A stretch of DNA of 64,000 nt from Dokdonella sp. (GCF_019634845.1 NZ_JAHCAQ010000008.1:62001-126000); one strand, 5' to 3'. Shown: positions 25,830 through 35,668, numbered from the stretch's first letter. Translations and numbers: made by a program. The notes: generated by a model from the letters alone, not told the origin.

Positions 25830-27755
25830 CTATTCGTTGCTCTGGTCGCTGAGGCGGTTCTCGAAGCGCTGGATCTTGGCGTTGCTGCGCAGCGAGGTGA
25901 TGAACTCTTCGGTGGTGGTGGCCGCGAGGTTCTGCTGCAGCGTATTGCGGGCGGCTGCGCGCGTGGTGGCATCGAGCGTGGCCGGATCACCGTCGGTCAC
26001 GTTCCGCAGCTCGACCAGCGCGTAGCTGTCGCCGCCCAGCTCGACCAGCTTGTGGCTGGGCTTGCCGGCCTCGCCGCGCGGCATCGAGAACGCAGCCTTG
26101 ACGATTGCGCTGTCGATGTTCACCGCCCCGCGCCCTATGCCCTTCTCGTCCTCGACCTTGAGGCCGTTGGCGGTCGCGAGCTCGGCCAGCGACTTGCCCT
26201 GCGCGAATTGTGCATACAGTGAGTCGGCATGGGCGCGCGCCTGCTGCGACAGCCGCTGGGTCAGGATGCGGGCACGCACCTCACCCTGCACCTCGGCCAA
26301 CGGCCTCGGGGTGGCCGCCAGGTGCTCGGCATCGCGCAGCACGATGATGTGGTTGGGGCCAAGCTCGACCGGGTCGGAATTGTTCTTCTGCACGAGCACC
26401 GAGTCGGAGAATGCCGCCTTGACCACGGCCGGATTGGCCGCCACGCCCTCGCCACCGACGCGCGCGAACGGGCCCGCCTTCTGGATCGGCAGGTTCAGGT
26501 CCTTGGCCACGCCATCGAGCGAGGTCGGATCCTGGTAGGCGAGATCGGTCAGATGACCGGCCTTCTCCGAATACAGCCGGTCGCGCTCGCTGCTCTGGTA
26601 TTCCTTGAGCAGTTCGGTGCGAACCTCGGCAAAGCTGCGCGTGTTGCCCGGACGCACGTCGACGAGCTTGATGATGTGGTAGCCCTCGCTGCCGAGAACG
26701 GGCGCCGAGACCTGCCCCTTGGCGAGCGCGAACAAGGCATTCTCGAACGCTTCGTCGGTGACGCCCTTGTCGAGCCAGCCCAGGTCGCCGCCCTGGTTCT
26801 TCGAACCCAGGTCGTCGGAGTACTGCTTGGCCAGCGTGGCGAAATCCTTGCCGTCCTTGATTTGCTTCTCGATGTCCTCGGCCTTGGCCAGGGCGGCCTT
26901 CTGGTCCTCGGCGCTGCCCTTGCCGCCGACCTTGATGAGAATGTGCGACGCTTCGCGCTGCTCTGCGGTGACGAAGCGCGACTTCTCCTTCTCGTAGCGC
27001 TCCTGGAGCACGCTGTCGGGCGGCGTCTCGTCGAACGGGATCTTCGCCGCGTCGAGCTCGACGTATTCGATCGCCACGCGCTCAGGCACCATGAATTCGG
27101 CCTGGTGCTCCTTGAAGTAGTCGTCGATCTGCTGCTGCGTCACTTCGGTGTCGTGCTGCGCCGGCTTGTCGAGCTTGACGAAGCCGAAATCGCGGCGCTG
27201 CTCGTGCAGGCGCAGGTAACGGTCGACGTCGGCATCGGTCACGATCACCGAGGCCGCCAGCTGCAACGGCAACTGGCGCACGGCGAGATTGCGCCGCACC
27301 TCGTCCTCGAACGACAGCGGGCTCTTGCCGATCGAGGCCAGCGCCAGCTTGTACTGCTCCGGATCGAAGTGGCCATCGTTCTGGAAGGCCGGAATGCGCG
27401 CGATCTCATCGCGGATCGCCGCCGCAGGCACGACGATGCCGAGCGCTTCGTTGGCACCGACCACCGCCTGCTCGTCGATGAGCTGGTTGAGGAAGCCAAG
27501 CTTGACCTGGGGCTGGTCGAGGATGCTGAGGTCGACGCCTTCGCCCAGCCGCTGCGCCATCATCTGCCGGTACTGGCCGAAGCGCTCGCGGAACACTTCC
27601 TGGCTGATGTCGACACCGTTGACGGTGGCGACGCTGGTGTTGATGCGCGACTGGAAGTAGCTCTCGACACCGAAGAACGAGAAGCCGATCGTGACCAGCA
27701 CGAGCACGATCTGCACGAATATCCTGGACGCCTTGCCGCGCAGCAATCTCAACAT
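25830..27755 (-). CDS. ppiD: Periplasmic folding factor PpiD (SurA-like, membrane anchored)
   Basis: A 641-residue protein. An N-terminal membrane anchor (about residues 11-31, IFVQIVLVLVTIGFSFFGVES) is followed by a SurA_N-type chaperone region and a parvulin peptidyl-prolyl isomerase domain at about 265-365 (EASHILIKV, FATLAKQYSDD, GGDLGWLDKG, GYHIIKLVD), then a second degenerate parvulin-like region. PpiD sits at the Sec translocon exit and helps newly exported proteins. The ATG at 27755 gives a short cytoplasmic tail before the anchor. Its place downstream of lon-hupB-tRNA-Val is conserved in Xanthomonadales. Confidence 0.93.
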   Translation of the reverse strand: MLRLLRGKASRIFVQIVLVLVTIGFSFFGVESYFQSRINTSVATVNGVDISQEVFRERFGQYRQMMAQRLGEGVDLSILDQPQVKLGFLNQLIDEQAVVGANEALGIVVPAAAIRDEIARIPAFQNDGHFDPEQYKLALASIGKSPLSFEDEVRRNLAVRQLPLQLAASVIVTDADVDRYLRLHEQRRDFGFVKLDKPAQHDTEVTQQQIDDYFKEHQAEFMVPERVAIEYVELDAAKIPFDETPPDSVLQERYEKEKSRFVTAEQREASHILIKVGGKGSAEDQKAALAKAEDIEKQIKDGKDFATLAKQYSDDLGSKNQGGDLGWLDKGVTDEAFENALFALAKGQVSAPVLGSEGYHIIKLVDVRPGNTRSFAEVRTELLKEYQSSERDRLYSEKAGHLTDLAYQDPTSLDGVAKDLNLPIQKAGPFARVGGEGVAANPAVVKAAFSDSVLVQKNNSDPVELGPNHIIVLRDAEHLAATPRPLAEVQGEVRARILTQRLSQQARAHADSLYAQFAQGKSLAELATANGLKVEDEKGIGRGAVNIDSAIVKAAFSMPRGEAGKPSHKLVELGGDSYALVELRNVTDGDPATLDATTRAAARNTLQQNLAATTTEEFITSLRSNAKIQRFENRLSDQSNE

Positions 27756-27850
27756 GAGCGGGAAACCTGATCTGGGAATGGCCAAGCGGCCGGGTAAACG
27801 GGGTGGAACCGCGCATTGTACGGCCTTGGCGCGGTGCGCGGAGGATCCGC

Positions 27851-27880
27851 AAAGACAAAGGCGCCCTTGCGGGGCGCCTT
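27851..27880 (-). terminator. Intrinsic terminator after tRNA-Val
   Basis: A 9-bp stem (27858-27866 with 27872-27880, AAGGCGCCC and its complement) with a 5-nt loop is followed on the minus strand by the T-rich TTTGTCTTT. It lies 64 bp past the tRNA end and closes the hupB-tRNA-Val transcript before ppiD. Confidence 0.75.
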
Positions 27881-27943
27881 CGTGCATCGTCGATCAGGCC
27901 GGCGGCGCCTTGCGGCCCGCCAACCCCGCGGCGAACCGGTCGA

Positions 27944-28018
27944 TGGTGGGTGCTGAGGGGTTCGAACCCCCGACCCTCGCCTTGTAAGGGCGACGCTCTA
28001 CCGCTGAGCTAAGCACCC
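27944..28018 (-). tRNA. tRNA-Val (anticodon TAC)
   Basis: A 75-nt tRNA on the minus strand. Acceptor GGGTGCT pairs with AGCACCC, the D-arm is TAGCTCAGCGGTAGAGC, the anticodon loop is CTTACAA, the T-loop GGTTCGAACC, and CCA is encoded at 27944-27946. It begins 24 bp after the hupB stop, so the two probably share one transcript. Confidence 0.95.
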
Positions 28019-28042
28019 GGGCGCGTCGACGCTTGAATTGCC

Positions 28043-28315
28043 TCAGGCCACCGCGTCCTTGAGTGCCTTGCCGGGCTTGAACGCCGGTGCCTTGGAAGCG
28101 GCGATCTTGATGTCCTCGCCGGTGCGCGGGTTGCGGCCCGTACGTGCGGCGCGCGCACGCACGAGGAAGGTGCCAAAGCCCACCAGCGACACCTGGCCAC
28201 CGGCCTGCAGCTCGGTCTTCACCGCATCGACCATGGCGTCGAGCGCGCGCTCGGCATCAGCCTTGGACAGCCCCGAACCATCCGCCATCGCGTTGACGAG
28301 ATCACCTTTGTTCAT
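28043..28315 (-). CDS. hupB: DNA-binding protein HU
   Basis: A 90-residue histone-like protein with the canonical HU layout: [21 protein letters not shown] helices, the [11 protein letters not shown] turn, and the DNA-grasping arm [28 protein letters not shown]. It bends and compacts DNA as a dimer. The ATG has a GGAG six bases upstream. It follows lon, as in most gammaproteobacteria, but also has its own strong promoter and a hairpin in its leader. Confidence 0.96.
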   Translation of the reverse strand: MNKGDLVNAMADGSGLSKADAERALDAMVDAVKTELQAGGQVSLVGFGTFLVRARAARTGRNPRTGEDIKIAASKAPAFKPGKALKDAVA

Positions 28316-28328
28316 TGAATGCTCCTGC

Positions 28329-28346
28329 GCGGAACGTGTGTTCCGC
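28329..28346 (-). promoter_or_regulatory. Leader hairpin just upstream of the hupB ribosome binding site
   Basis: GCGGAAC and GTTCCGC form a 7-bp perfect stem with a 4-nt loop, ending a few bases before the GGAG of hupB. The placement suggests an effect on hupB translation or mRNA stability; there is no T-run, so it is not a terminator. The remaining part of 28316-28665 holds the promoter and no gene. Confidence 0.45.
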
Positions 28347-28461
28347 AGAAATTCGGATCGAGTCGCAGCGCGAACGAACGAGCGATTGCTCCGCCAATCT
28401 GACGCGCCTGGTTAGCCGTGGCCGCCTGGACTGATGTCGTCACCTGGATCACGGCGCGGTC

Positions 28462-28490
28462 TTTATACCAGTGCCCCTGCGGCCACGCAA
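28462..28490 (-). promoter_or_regulatory. Strong sigma-70 promoter for hupB
   Basis: On the minus strand TTGCGT (28485-28490) and TATAAA (28462-28467) stand 17 bp apart, preceded by an AT-rich GTTTTGTTTG that could act as an UP element. Transcription would start near 28455, giving a leader of about 140 nt for hupB-tRNA-Val. The lon stop lies about 175 bp further upstream. Confidence 0.75.
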
Positions 28491-28665
28491 CAAACAAAAC
28501 CCCATAATTCAGGCCATTTGCGCGCAAATCCAAGCCGCGATGCGACGCCGCGGCGATGCTGCAGGCGCAACACATCAGTGCCCTGCCCGACCGGCTGCCG
28601 AGCCCGTGCCGCCGCTGCGGAGCGACCGGCCGCAGCGGCGCCGAAACGCCGCTGCGCGGCACCGT

Positions 28666-31125
28666 TCAGTGCGCGCGCGCGCCTTCCTGGTGCTCGGCGG
28701 CACCATGCTGCACGGCTTCGCCGTCGCCCTGCAGCGGTCGCGGCAAGGCGCGTTCGAGCGCGATGTCGAGCACTTCATCGATCCAACGCACCGGATGGAT
28801 CTCGAGCGAGGCCGTGACGTTTTTGGGAATGTCGGCCAGATCCTTGCGGTTTTCCTCCGGGATGATGACCGTGGTGATGCCGCCGCGATGCGCTGCCAGC
28901 AGCTTCTCCTTGAGCCCGCCGATCGGCAGCACGCGCCCGCGCAGCGTGATCTCGCCGGTCATGGCGACGTCCGAGCGCACCGGCACGCGCGTGAGCACCG
29001 ACACCAGCGCCGTGCACATCGCGATACCGGCGCTGGGGCCATCCTTCGGTGTGGCGCCCTCGGGCACGTGCACGTGGATGTCGAGCTTCTGGTGGAAATC
29101 CGGATCGAGCCCGAACGCGACCGCGCGACCACGCACGACGCTCAGCGCCGCCTGGATCGACTCCTGCATCACGTCGCCGAGCTGGCCCGTGTGCAGCAGC
29201 TTGCCCTTGCCCGGCACCACGGTGGCCTCGATGCTGAGCAGGTCGCCACCGACCTCGGTCCAGGCCAGGCCCGTGACCAGGCCGATCTCGTTCTGCTGCT
29301 CGGCGCGACCGTAGGCATAACGGCGCACGCCGAGATAGGCATCGAGGTTCTTCCCGCCCACCGCCACCTTGCGCTTGCGCTCGTCGAGCGCCTTGCCCTT
29401 CTTCGCCGCCTTGGCGGCGGCCAGGCTCAGCTCCTTGACCACCTTGCGGCAGATCTTGGAAATCTCGCGATCGAGACCACGCACGCCCGATTCGCGCGTG
29501 TAGTAGCGCACGATGTCGCGCACGGCCTCGGCCGCGATCGACAGCTCGGCGGCCTTGAGGCCATTGGCCTTGAGCTGCTTGGGCACCAGATAGCGCTCGG
29601 CGATGTTGAGCTTCTCGTCCTCGGTGTAGCCGGGGATGCGGATGATCTCCATGCGATCAGCCAGCGCCGGCGGGATGTTGAGCGAATTGGCGGTGGCGAT
29701 CCACATCACCTCGGACAGGTCGACGTCGACCTCGAGGTAGTGGTCGTTGAAGGTGTGGTTCTGCTCCGGATCGAGCACTTCCAGCAGCGCCGCCGACGGG
29801 TCGCCGCGGAAGTCCATCGACATCTTGTCGATCTCGTCGAGGACGAACAGCGGATTCTTCGAGCCGACCTTGGACAGGTTCTGGATGATGCGGCCGGGCA
29901 TGGAGCCGATGTAGGTGCGGCGATGGCCGCGAATCTCGGCCTCGTCGCGCACGCCACCGAGCGACATGCGCACGAACTTGCGGTTGGTCGCCTTGGCGAT
30001 CGATTGGCCCAGCGAGGTCTTGCCCACGCCGGGCGGGCCGACCAGGCACAGGATCGGTCCCTTCATCTTGTGCACGCGCTGCTGCACGGCAAGGTATTCG
30101 ACGATGCGTTCCTTGACCTTCTCCAGGCCGTAATGGTCGGCGTCGAGCACGTCCTGCGCGGCCTGCAGGTCACGGCGCACCTTGGTGCGCTTCTTCCACG
30201 GCACCCCGAGCAGGCTCTCGACGTAGTTGCGCACCACGGTCGCCTCGGCCGACATCGGCGACATCTGGCGCAGCTTGTTGAGCTCGGCGCGCGCCTTGGT
30301 CTCGACCGGCTTGGGCATGCCGGCGGCGCCAATGCGGCGCGCCAGTTCCTCGAACTCGTTGACGCCCTCCTCCGAGTCGCCCAGCTCCTTCTGGATCGCC
30401 TTCATCTGCTCGTTGAGGTAATACTCGCGCTGGCTCTTCTCCATCTGGGTCTTGACGCGGCCGCGGATGCGCTTTTCGATCTGCATCACGTCGATCTCGC
30501 CATCGACCAGCGCCACCAGTTGTTCCTGCCGATCGGCCACGTCGGCGGTCTCGAGCAGGCGCTGCTTCTCGGCCAACTGCACCGAAAGGTGGGTCGCGAT
30601 CGTGTCGGCCAGGCGCGACGGATCCTCGATCCCGATCAGCGTCGCCATGAGCTCCTGCGGAATCTTGCGCGACAGCTTGACCAGCTGTTCGAAGTTGGCC
30701 ACCAGCTGGCGTCCAAGCACGCCGATTTCGCGTTCGCTGCGCGTGTAGGCAGGCTCGAGCGGGCGCACGTGTGCGTACAGCAAGCCGTCGCGCTGGCCAA
30801 ACGCTGCGATCTCGGCGCGCCCGAGGCCCTCCACCAGCACCTTGATCGTGCCGTCGGGCAGCTTGAGCAATTGCAGTACGCTGGCGACGGTGCCGATCGT
30901 GTACAGATCGGCCTCCTTCGGATCGTCGGTATCCGGGCTGCGCTGGGTGAGCAGCAGCACCTGCTTGCCGGCGGTCATCGCCGCTTCGAGCGCGCGCACC
31001 GATTTCTCGCGGCCGACGAACAGCGGCGTCACCATGTGCGGGAATACCACCACGTCGCGCAGTGGCAGCACCGGCAGCTGGCTCGGCTCGGACGAGATTT
31101 CGGTCTTGGCGGACGGATCGGTCAT
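28666..31125 (-). CDS. lon: ATP-dependent protease Lon
   Basis: An 819-residue LonA protease that degrades misfolded and regulatory proteins in the cytoplasm. It has the N-terminal substrate domain ([23 protein letters not shown]), an AAA+ module with Walker [10 protein letters not shown] and Walker B FVLDEIDK, and the C-terminal protease domain with the catalytic Ser in [11 protein letters not shown] and Lys in [10 protein letters not shown]. The start chosen is the ATG at 31125 (MTDPSAK); longer in-frame starts run into the upstream terminator hairpin. Gene order clpP-clpX-lon-hupB is conserved. The T-run of a terminator-like hairpin ends only about 25 bases ahead of the start. Confidence 0.96.
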   Translation of the reverse strand: MTDPSAKTEISSEPSQLPVLPLRDVVVFPHMVTPLFVGREKSVRALEAAMTAGKQVLLLTQRSPDTDDPKEADLYTIGTVASVLQLLKLPDGTIKVLVEGLGRAEIAAFGQRDGLLYAHVRPLEPAYTRSEREIGVLGRQLVANFEQLVKLSRKIPQELMATLIGIEDPSRLADTIATHLSVQLAEKQRLLETADVADRQEQLVALVDGEIDVMQIEKRIRGRVKTQMEKSQREYYLNEQMKAIQKELGDSEEGVNEFEELARRIGAAGMPKPVETKARAELNKLRQMSPMSAEATVVRNYVESLLGVPWKKRTKVRRDLQAAQDVLDADHYGLEKVKERIVEYLAVQQRVHKMKGPILCLVGPPGVGKTSLGQSIAKATNRKFVRMSLGGVRDEAEIRGHRRTYIGSMPGRIIQNLSKVGSKNPLFVLDEIDKMSMDFRGDPSAALLEVLDPEQNHTFNDHYLEVDVDLSEVMWIATANSLNIPPALADRMEIIRIPGYTEDEKLNIAERYLVPKQLKANGLKAAELSIAAEAVRDIVRYYTRESGVRGLDREISKICRKVVKELSLAAAKAAKKGKALDERKRKVAVGGKNLDAYLGVRRYAYGRAEQQNEIGLVTGLAWTEVGGDLLSIEATVVPGKGKLLHTGQLGDVMQESIQAALSVVRGRAVAFGLDPDFHQKLDIHVHVPEGATPKDGPSAGIAMCTALVSVLTRVPVRSDVAMTGEITLRGRVLPIGGLKEKLLAAHRGGITTVIIPEENRKDLADIPKNVTASLEIHPVRWIDEVLDIALERALPRPLQGDGEAVQHGAAEHQEGARAH

Positions 31126-31150
31126 CGCGGCATTGGCTCCGGGCGAACGC

Positions 31151-31204
31151 AAAAAAAAACCACTTGGACGGCAGCGTGTCGCCACGCCGCCGTTTCGTCA
31201 AGTG
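31151..31204 (-). terminator. Large hairpin plus T9 between clpX and lon
   Basis: CACTTG (31161-31166) pairs with CAAGTG (31199-31204), and the inner arms (GCAGCGTG with CACGCCGC and neighbours) extend the stem with small mismatches. On the minus strand it is followed by nine T residues (31151-31159). It looks like a good intrinsic terminator for clpX but leaves almost no room for a separate lon promoter. A second perfect hairpin (GCGCCCTT/AAGGGCGC, 31214-31232) precedes it. Confidence 0.7.
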
Positions 31205-31240
31205 AGGGTTCGGGCGCCCTTTGCAAGGGCGCAGCAGGCG

Positions 31241-32518
31241 TTATTCGGCAGCCGCGCGGGTCTGCATGTTGCCGCGATAGATGAGGTAGGGCTCGGCCTG
31301 ACCGTTGATCACGGCCTCGTCGACGACGACCTTGCTGACGTGCTCGAGCGAGGGCAGGTTGAACATCGTGTCGAGCAGCACCTGCTCGAGGATCGTGCGC
31401 AGGCCACGCGCACCGGTCTTGCGCTTGATCGCCTTGCGCGCGATCGCGGTCAACGCATCGGGGCGGAACTCGAGCTCGGCGCCTTCCATCTCGAACAGCT
31501 TGCGGAACTGCTTGGTGATCGCGTTCTTGGGCTCGGTGAGGATCTTGACCAGCGCCGCCTCGTCGAGCTCCTCCAACGTCGCCACCACCGGCAAGCGGCC
31601 GACCAGCTCGGGAATCAGGCCGAACTTGACCAGGTCCTCGGGTTGCACGTCGACCAGCAGCTTGGCCGCATCGGTCTGGCGGTCCTTGCTGCGCACCTCG
31701 GCATTGAAGCCGATGCCGGTCGCCTCGGAGCGCTGCTGGATGATCTTCTCGAGGCCGGCGAATGCGCCGCCGACGATGAACAGGATGTTCTTGGTGTCGA
31801 CCTGCAGGAACTCCTGCTGCGGGTGCTTGCGGCCACCCTGCGGCGGCACCGAGGCAATGGTGCCCTCGATGAGCTTGAGCAGTGCCTGCTGTACGCCCTC
31901 ACCCGAGACATCGCGCGTGATCGATGGGTTTTCGCTCTTGCGCGAGATCTTGTCGATCTCGTCGATATAGACGATGCCGCTCTGCGCCTTGTCGACGTCG
32001 TAGTCACATTTCTGCAGCAGCTTCTGGATGATGTTCTCGACATCCTCACCGACGTAGCCGGCCTCGGTCAGCGTCGTCGCATCGGCGATCGTGAACGGCA
32101 CGTTGAGCAGGCGTGCCAGCGTGTCGGCCAGCAGCGTCTTGCCCGAGCCGGTCGGCCCGACCAGCAGGATGTTGGACTTGGCCAGTTCGACGTCGTCGCT
32201 GCGGCTGCGCGATTCGAGCCGTTTGTAGTGGTTGTACACCGCCACCGCCAATACCTTCTTGGCGCGCGCCTGGCCGATGACGTACTGATCGAGCACGTCG
32301 AGGATCTCGGCCGGCTTGGGCAGGTCGCTGCGCGAACTGGCGGCCTTTTCCTCCAGTTCCTCGCGAATGATGTCGTTGCACAGCTCGACGCATTCGTCGC
32401 AGATGAACACCGACGGGCCCGCGATGAGCTTGCGTACCTCGTGCTGGCTCTTGCCGCAGAACGAGCAGTACAGGATCTTGCCGCCTTCGCCCGCTCGGCC
32501 TTGCCGATCCTCGGTCAT
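31241..32518 (-). CDS. clpX: ClpX, ATPase unfoldase of the ClpXP protease
   Basis: A 425-residue AAA+ unfoldase. The N-terminal zinc-binding domain has CSFCGKSQ and CDECVELC (C4 type), the ATPase has Walker [11 protein letters not shown] and Walker [10 protein letters not shown], and the C-terminal sensor region ends in [18 protein letters not shown]. The ATG at 32518 gives the usual MTEDRQG-type start; the upstream in-frame sequence is not conserved in type. It lies 104 bp after clpP on the same strand. Confidence 0.96.
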   Translation of the reverse strand: MTEDRQGRAGEGGKILYCSFCGKSQHEVRKLIAGPSVFICDECVELCNDIIREELEEKAASSRSDLPKPAEILDVLDQYVIGQARAKKVLAVAVYNHYKRLESRSRSDDVELAKSNILLVGPTGSGKTLLADTLARLLNVPFTIADATTLTEAGYVGEDVENIIQKLLQKCDYDVDKAQSGIVYIDEIDKISRKSENPSITRDVSGEGVQQALLKLIEGTIASVPPQGGRKHPQQEFLQVDTKNILFIVGGAFAGLEKIIQQRSEATGIGFNAEVRSKDRQTDAAKLLVDVQPEDLVKFGLIPELVGRLPVVATLEELDEAALVKILTEPKNAITKQFRKLFEMEGAELEFRPDALTAIARKAIKRKTGARGLRTILEQVLLDTMFNLPSLEHVSKVVVDEAVINGQAEPYLIYRGNMQTRAAAE

Positions 32519-32553
32519 GCGATGCCTCTGAGTCTTGCCGCAAATGCGGCGGC

Positions 32554-32562
32554 AGAATAACA
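32554..32562 (-). promoter_or_regulatory. Possible extended -10 promoter for clpX
   Basis: In the 104-bp clpP-clpX gap the minus strand carries TGTTATTCT (32554-32562), an extended -10 element without a good -35. It could start a clpX transcript with a leader of about 30 nt. Weak evidence; no sigma-32-type promoter is evident here. Confidence 0.3.
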
Positions 32563-32622
32563 CAGCGCGGCCCCCATGCCGGGAGCCGTGCCGTGGCGGT
32601 TTGGTGCCGGTGGAGCCGGCGC

Positions 32623-33258
32623 TCAGGCGGCCGGGGTCGCCTCGGGCACGCGTCGGTCGAGCACGGCGTCGATGAGGCCGTAGGCCTTGGCGTCGTCGCC
32701 GCTCATGAAGCGGTCACGCTCCATGTCGCGTTCGATCTGCTCGATCGGCTGGCCGGTGTGCTGGACGTAGATGTTGTTGAGCCGGCTGCGCAGGTAGAGG
32801 ATCTCGCGGGCCTGGATCTCGATGTCGGTGGCCTGGCCCTGCGCACCGCCCGACGGCTGGTGGATCATCACGCGCGAGTTCGGCAAGGCGTAGCGCTTGC
32901 CCTTGGCGCCGGCCATCAGCAGCAGCGAGGCGGCGCTGGCCGCCTGGCCCACGCACATCGTGCTGACATCGCAACGGATGTACTGCATCGTGTCGTAGAT
33001 CGCCAGCCCGGCGGTCACCACCCCACCGGGGCTGTTGATGTAGAGGTTGATGTCCTTGTCGGGGTTCTCCGACTCCAGGAACAGCAACTGCGCGACGATG
33101 ACGTTGGCCATGTAGTCGTCGATGGGGCCCACGCAGAACACCACGCGCTCCTTCAGCAGGCGCGAATAGATGTCGTAGGCACGCTCGCCGCGCGAGGTCT
33201 GTTCGACCACCATCGGCACGAGGTTGAGGCTGGTGGCGGGACTGATCTGGCTGGGCAT
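32623..33258 (-). CDS. clpP: ClpP, proteolytic subunit of ClpXP
   Basis: A 211-residue serine protease. Catalytic Ser108 is in [12 protein letters not shown] and His133 in MIHQPSGG; the handle helix and [18 protein letters not shown] are canonical. Fourteen copies form the chamber that ClpX feeds. The ATG at 33258 (MPSQISPA) lies 25 bp past the tig stop, so tig-clpP are co-transcribed. An in-frame start at 33306 would overlap tig. Confidence 0.96.
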   Translation of the reverse strand: MPSQISPATSLNLVPMVVEQTSRGERAYDIYSRLLKERVVFCVGPIDDYMANVIVAQLLFLESENPDKDINLYINSPGGVVTAGLAIYDTMQYIRCDVSTMCVGQAASAASLLLMAGAKGKRYALPNSRVMIHQPSGGAQGQATDIEIQAREILYLRSRLNNIYVQHTGQPIEQIERDMERDRFMSGDDAKAYGLIDAVLDRRVPEATPAA

Positions 33259-33283
33259 CACGTTCTCCGGGAAGCCGGGTGGC

Positions 33284-34561
33284 TCAGGCACCCGGTCGCA
33301 TGACATCGCTGAAGCTGAGCTGCTGTTCGCTGCAGCGCGCGTGTTCGGCCAGCCATTCGACGACCTGGTCTTCCATCACGCGGTTCTGCAGTGCCCCCAT
33401 CAACTGGGGGTCACGCGAATACAGTTCAACGACCTGCTCGGGTTCCTCGTAGGTCGAGGCGATCATCGCCAGCGCCTCGCGAACGCGCTTGGCATCGAGA
33501 CGGATCTCGTTCTGCCGCGCCAGCTCGGCGATGAGCAGGCCAGCCGCAACGCGACGCCGTGCGGTGGGCACGAACTCGAGCATGGCCTGGCTGGCCTGCG
33601 CCCCACCCTGCTGCGCCAGCTGGCGCGCCTCGGCCTCGATGAGGCCCTGCGGGATTTCCAGCTCCGGGTGCGCCGCCACCAACTTGTCGAGCGCGTCGGC
33701 CTTGAGGCGCGACATCAGCACGTTCTTGAGCTCACGCTCGAGATTGGCGCGCACGTCCTCGCGGAACCGCTGCATGCCGCCGTCCTTGACACCAAAGCTG
33801 GCGACGAAGGCGTCATCGACCGCCGGCAAGGTGGCTTCCTGCACGCGCACGAGCCTGACCTCGACATCGGCCGACTTGCCGGCCAGCGCCGGCGTGCGCG
33901 CATCCTGCGGAAAATCGACGTGGGCCTTGAACTCCTCGCCTGCCGCATGGCCGGCGATACGGTCCTCCAGCGCCTTGGAATAGGCGCCCGAACCGAGCAC
34001 CGCACCGACGCGATCCATGCCGCTCTCGGGATGACGGAAACCCTCGCCCTGCGCCGCGTACTCGAACAGCACCATGTCGCCCTCGCGCGCCGCGCGCTCG
34101 ACCGGCGACCACGTGCGCCGCTGCAGGCGCAGGGTGTCGATCATCTGGTCGATATCGGCCTCGGTCACCGTCGCGGTGGGCTTGACGATTTCCAGCGCCG
34201 CAACGTCGAGCTTGCCGATTTCGGGCAGCACCTCGAAGGTTGCCGTGTATTCGATCTCGCCATTGTCGGGGCGGCCGGTGGTGGCGATCGACGGCTGCAC
34301 GGCCGGGCGCAGCTTTTCCTGCGCGATCGCTTCCTGGAAGCTCGAGCCGATCATGTCCGACAGCGCCTCGTTGCGCACCTGCCCGCCAAAGCGCTGCTCG
34401 ATCACCTTGGTCGGCACCTTGCCGGGACGGAAGCCCTTGAGGCGCACGGTGCGACTCATTTCCACCAGACGCGTCCGGATGGTGTCCTCGAGGCGCTGTG
34501 CGGGAAGGCGAATCGTGAGCTTGCGGCCGAGCGAGCCGACGTTTTCGATCGAGACTTGCAT
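33284..34561 (-). CDS. tig: Trigger factor, ribosome-bound chaperone
   Basis: A 425-residue chaperone and prolyl isomerase that meets nascent chains at the ribosome exit. The ribosome-binding signature reads [17 protein letters not shown], the FKBP-like domain lies at about 150-240 ([14 protein letters not shown]), and the C-terminal substrate arms follow. The ATG at 34561 has an AGAGGAA well placed upstream. It follows tRNA-Leu by 92 bp with no visible terminator between, so it may be read from the tRNA cluster as well. Confidence 0.95.
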   Translation of the reverse strand: MQVSIENVGSLGRKLTIRLPAQRLEDTIRTRLVEMSRTVRLKGFRPGKVPTKVIEQRFGGQVRNEALSDMIGSSFQEAIAQEKLRPAVQPSIATTGRPDNGEIEYTATFEVLPEIGKLDVAALEIVKPTATVTEADIDQMIDTLRLQRRTWSPVERAAREGDMVLFEYAAQGEGFRHPESGMDRVGAVLGSGAYSKALEDRIAGHAAGEEFKAHVDFPQDARTPALAGKSADVEVRLVRVQEATLPAVDDAFVASFGVKDGGMQRFREDVRANLERELKNVLMSRLKADALDKLVAAHPELEIPQGLIEAEARQLAQQGGAQASQAMLEFVPTARRRVAAGLLIAELARQNEIRLDAKRVREALAMIASTYEEPEQVVELYSRDPQLMGALQNRVMEDQVVEWLAEHARCSEQQLSFSDVMRPGA

Positions 34562-34653
34562 GATGTTCCTCTGGACGATCTTCAATCAACAGCGACGTCC
34601 ACGATCCGGGGCAGCCGGAGCGGTCACAGCGACGAGTACCCAACGGGATGGCG

Positions 34654-34738
34654 TGGTGCGAAAGGAGAGACTCGAACTCTCACGGGTTGCCCCGCCAGAA
34701 CCTAAATCTGGTGCGTCTACCAGTTTCGCCACTTTCGC
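34654..34738 (-). tRNA. tRNA-Leu (anticodon TAG)
   Basis: An 85-nt class II tRNA: acceptor GCGAAAG/CTTTCGC, anticodon loop around TTTAGGT, long variable arm, T-loop AGTTCGAGT, encoded CCA at 34654-34656. Last gene of the minus-strand tRNA cluster, next to tig. Confidence 0.95.
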
Positions 34739-34801
34739 CCGGTCGGACCCCGCCGCGTGCACGCCGTGCGCGAGTCGCCGGAACGCAGCGTCAGAAAAAA
34801 A

Positions 34802-34877
34802 TGGTGGGCCGTCTAGGACTCGAACCTAGGACCAAGAGATTAAGAGTCTCCTGCTCTACCAACTGAGCTAACGGCCC
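34802..34877 (-). tRNA. tRNA-Lys (anticodon CTT)
   Basis: A 76-nt tRNA: acceptor GGGCCGT/ACGGCCC, D-arm TAGCTCAGTTGGTAGAGC, anticodon loop CTCTTAA, T-loop GGTTCGAGTCC, encoded CCA at 34802-34804. Confidence 0.94.
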
Positions 34878-34903
34878 ACATGAAACGTCTATTGTAACGA
34901 AAA

Positions 34904-34980
34904 TGGGGTGGACGATGGGACTCGAACCCACGACAACTGGAATCACAATCCAGTACTCTAACCAGCTGAGCTACGTCCAC
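34904..34980 (-). tRNA. tRNA-His (anticodon GTG)
   Basis: A 77-nt tRNA: acceptor GTGGACG/CGTCCAC with C as discriminator base and a G available at position -1 (34981), both tRNA-His identity elements. The anticodon loop contains TTGTGAT; CCA is encoded at 34904-34906. It lies 26 bp from tRNA-Lys. Confidence 0.95.
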
Positions 34981-35135
34981 CAGCAACCCGCACCCGCTCC
35001 ATCCCTGGCGCGGTCCGTGGCGACATCCTGTCGACTGGCACGCGCCGCACCGGCGCCCACCTCGACCCACCACGTCAGCCTGTCGGCAATCACCGCACCG
35101 CGCATGTGCCGCCGTGGCGACACTGCGCGAAGTAC

Positions 35136-35212
35136 TGGCGCGCCCGACAGGACTCGAACCTGCAACCGTCGGCTTAGAAGGCCGATGCTCTATCCAGTTG
35201 AGCTACGGGCGC
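35136..35212 (-). tRNA. tRNA-Arg (anticodon TCT)
   Basis: A 77-nt tRNA: acceptor GCGCCCG/CGGGCGC, anticodon loop CTTCTAA, T-loop GGTTCGAGTCC, encoded CCA at 35136-35138. It probably shares a transcript with the upstream tRNA-Pro, since no promoter is visible in the 53-bp gap. Confidence 0.95.
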
Positions 35213-35265
35213 ATCACAAGCCGCTGACCATCGTCCTGCCACTGCTCGACGTGCGATCGCCGCGA

Positions 35266-35342
35266 TGGTCGGGGTAGAGGGATTCGAACCCCCGACATCC
35301 TGCTCCCAAAGCAGGCGCGCTACCAGACTGCGCTATACCCCG
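35266..35342 (-). tRNA. tRNA-Pro (anticodon TGG)
   Basis: A 77-nt tRNA: acceptor CGGGGTA/TACCCCG, the tRNA-Pro-type D-arm TAGCGCAGTCTGG, anticodon loop TTTGGGA, encoded CCA at 35266-35268. A near-consensus promoter stands about 35 bp upstream. Confidence 0.95.
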
Positions 35343-35376
35343 GAACGCCGCCGCTCATACGTCAAGACAGCCCGCA

Positions 35377-35405
35377 ATGGTACGAACGCCATCGCGCATC
35401 GTCAA
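35377..35405 (-). promoter_or_regulatory. Promoter for tRNA-Pro and probably the tRNAs downstream
   Basis: On the minus strand TTGACG (35400-35405) and TACCAT (35377-35382) are 17 bp apart, about 35 bp before the tRNA-Pro 5' end. No further convincing promoter lies before tRNA-Arg(TCT), His, Lys or Leu. Confidence 0.7.
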
Positions 35406-35476
35406 TCGCCTCACCGCCAACGCGCAACGACCATCGCGCAGCGGCCTGTCACCCGGCCACCATCGGCGTGACCGAC

Positions 35477-35507
35477 CAAAAAATCAAAAGGGTGCCGAAG
35501 CACCCTT
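35477..35507 (-). terminator. Intrinsic terminator with UUCG loop after tRNA-Arg(ACG)
   Basis: An 8-bp perfect stem (35488-35495 with 35500-35507, AAGGGTGC and complement) is closed by a TTCG tetraloop on the minus strand and followed by TTGATTTTTTGG. A textbook rho-independent terminator, nine bases after the tRNA 3' end. Confidence 0.92.
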
Positions 35508-35516
35508 GGGATTGCA

Positions 35517-35593
35517 TGGCGCGCCCGGAGAGATTCGAACTCCCGACCCCCAAGTTCGTAGCCTGGTGCTCTATCCAGCTGAGCTACGGGCGC
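35517..35593 (-). tRNA. tRNA-Arg (anticodon ACG)
   Basis: A 77-nt tRNA: acceptor GCGCCCG/CGGGCGC, anticodon loop CTACGAA (the A is edited to inosine by TadA), T-loop AGTTCGAAT, encoded CCA at 35517-35519. It has its own promoter and terminator. Confidence 0.95.
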
Positions 35594-35668
35594 ATTGTCT
35601 GCTCGCGCGAAACGGTACCGCGGCACCGCTTCGCATGCTTCATCGGCGCCAGCCGACGAAGGCGCGCG

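Noticed and set aside
28312-28662. A 116-codon minus-strand frame between lon and hupB
   Set aside because: It covers the hupB promoter and hairpin, overlaps the hupB start, and has no ribosome binding site or recognisable sequence.
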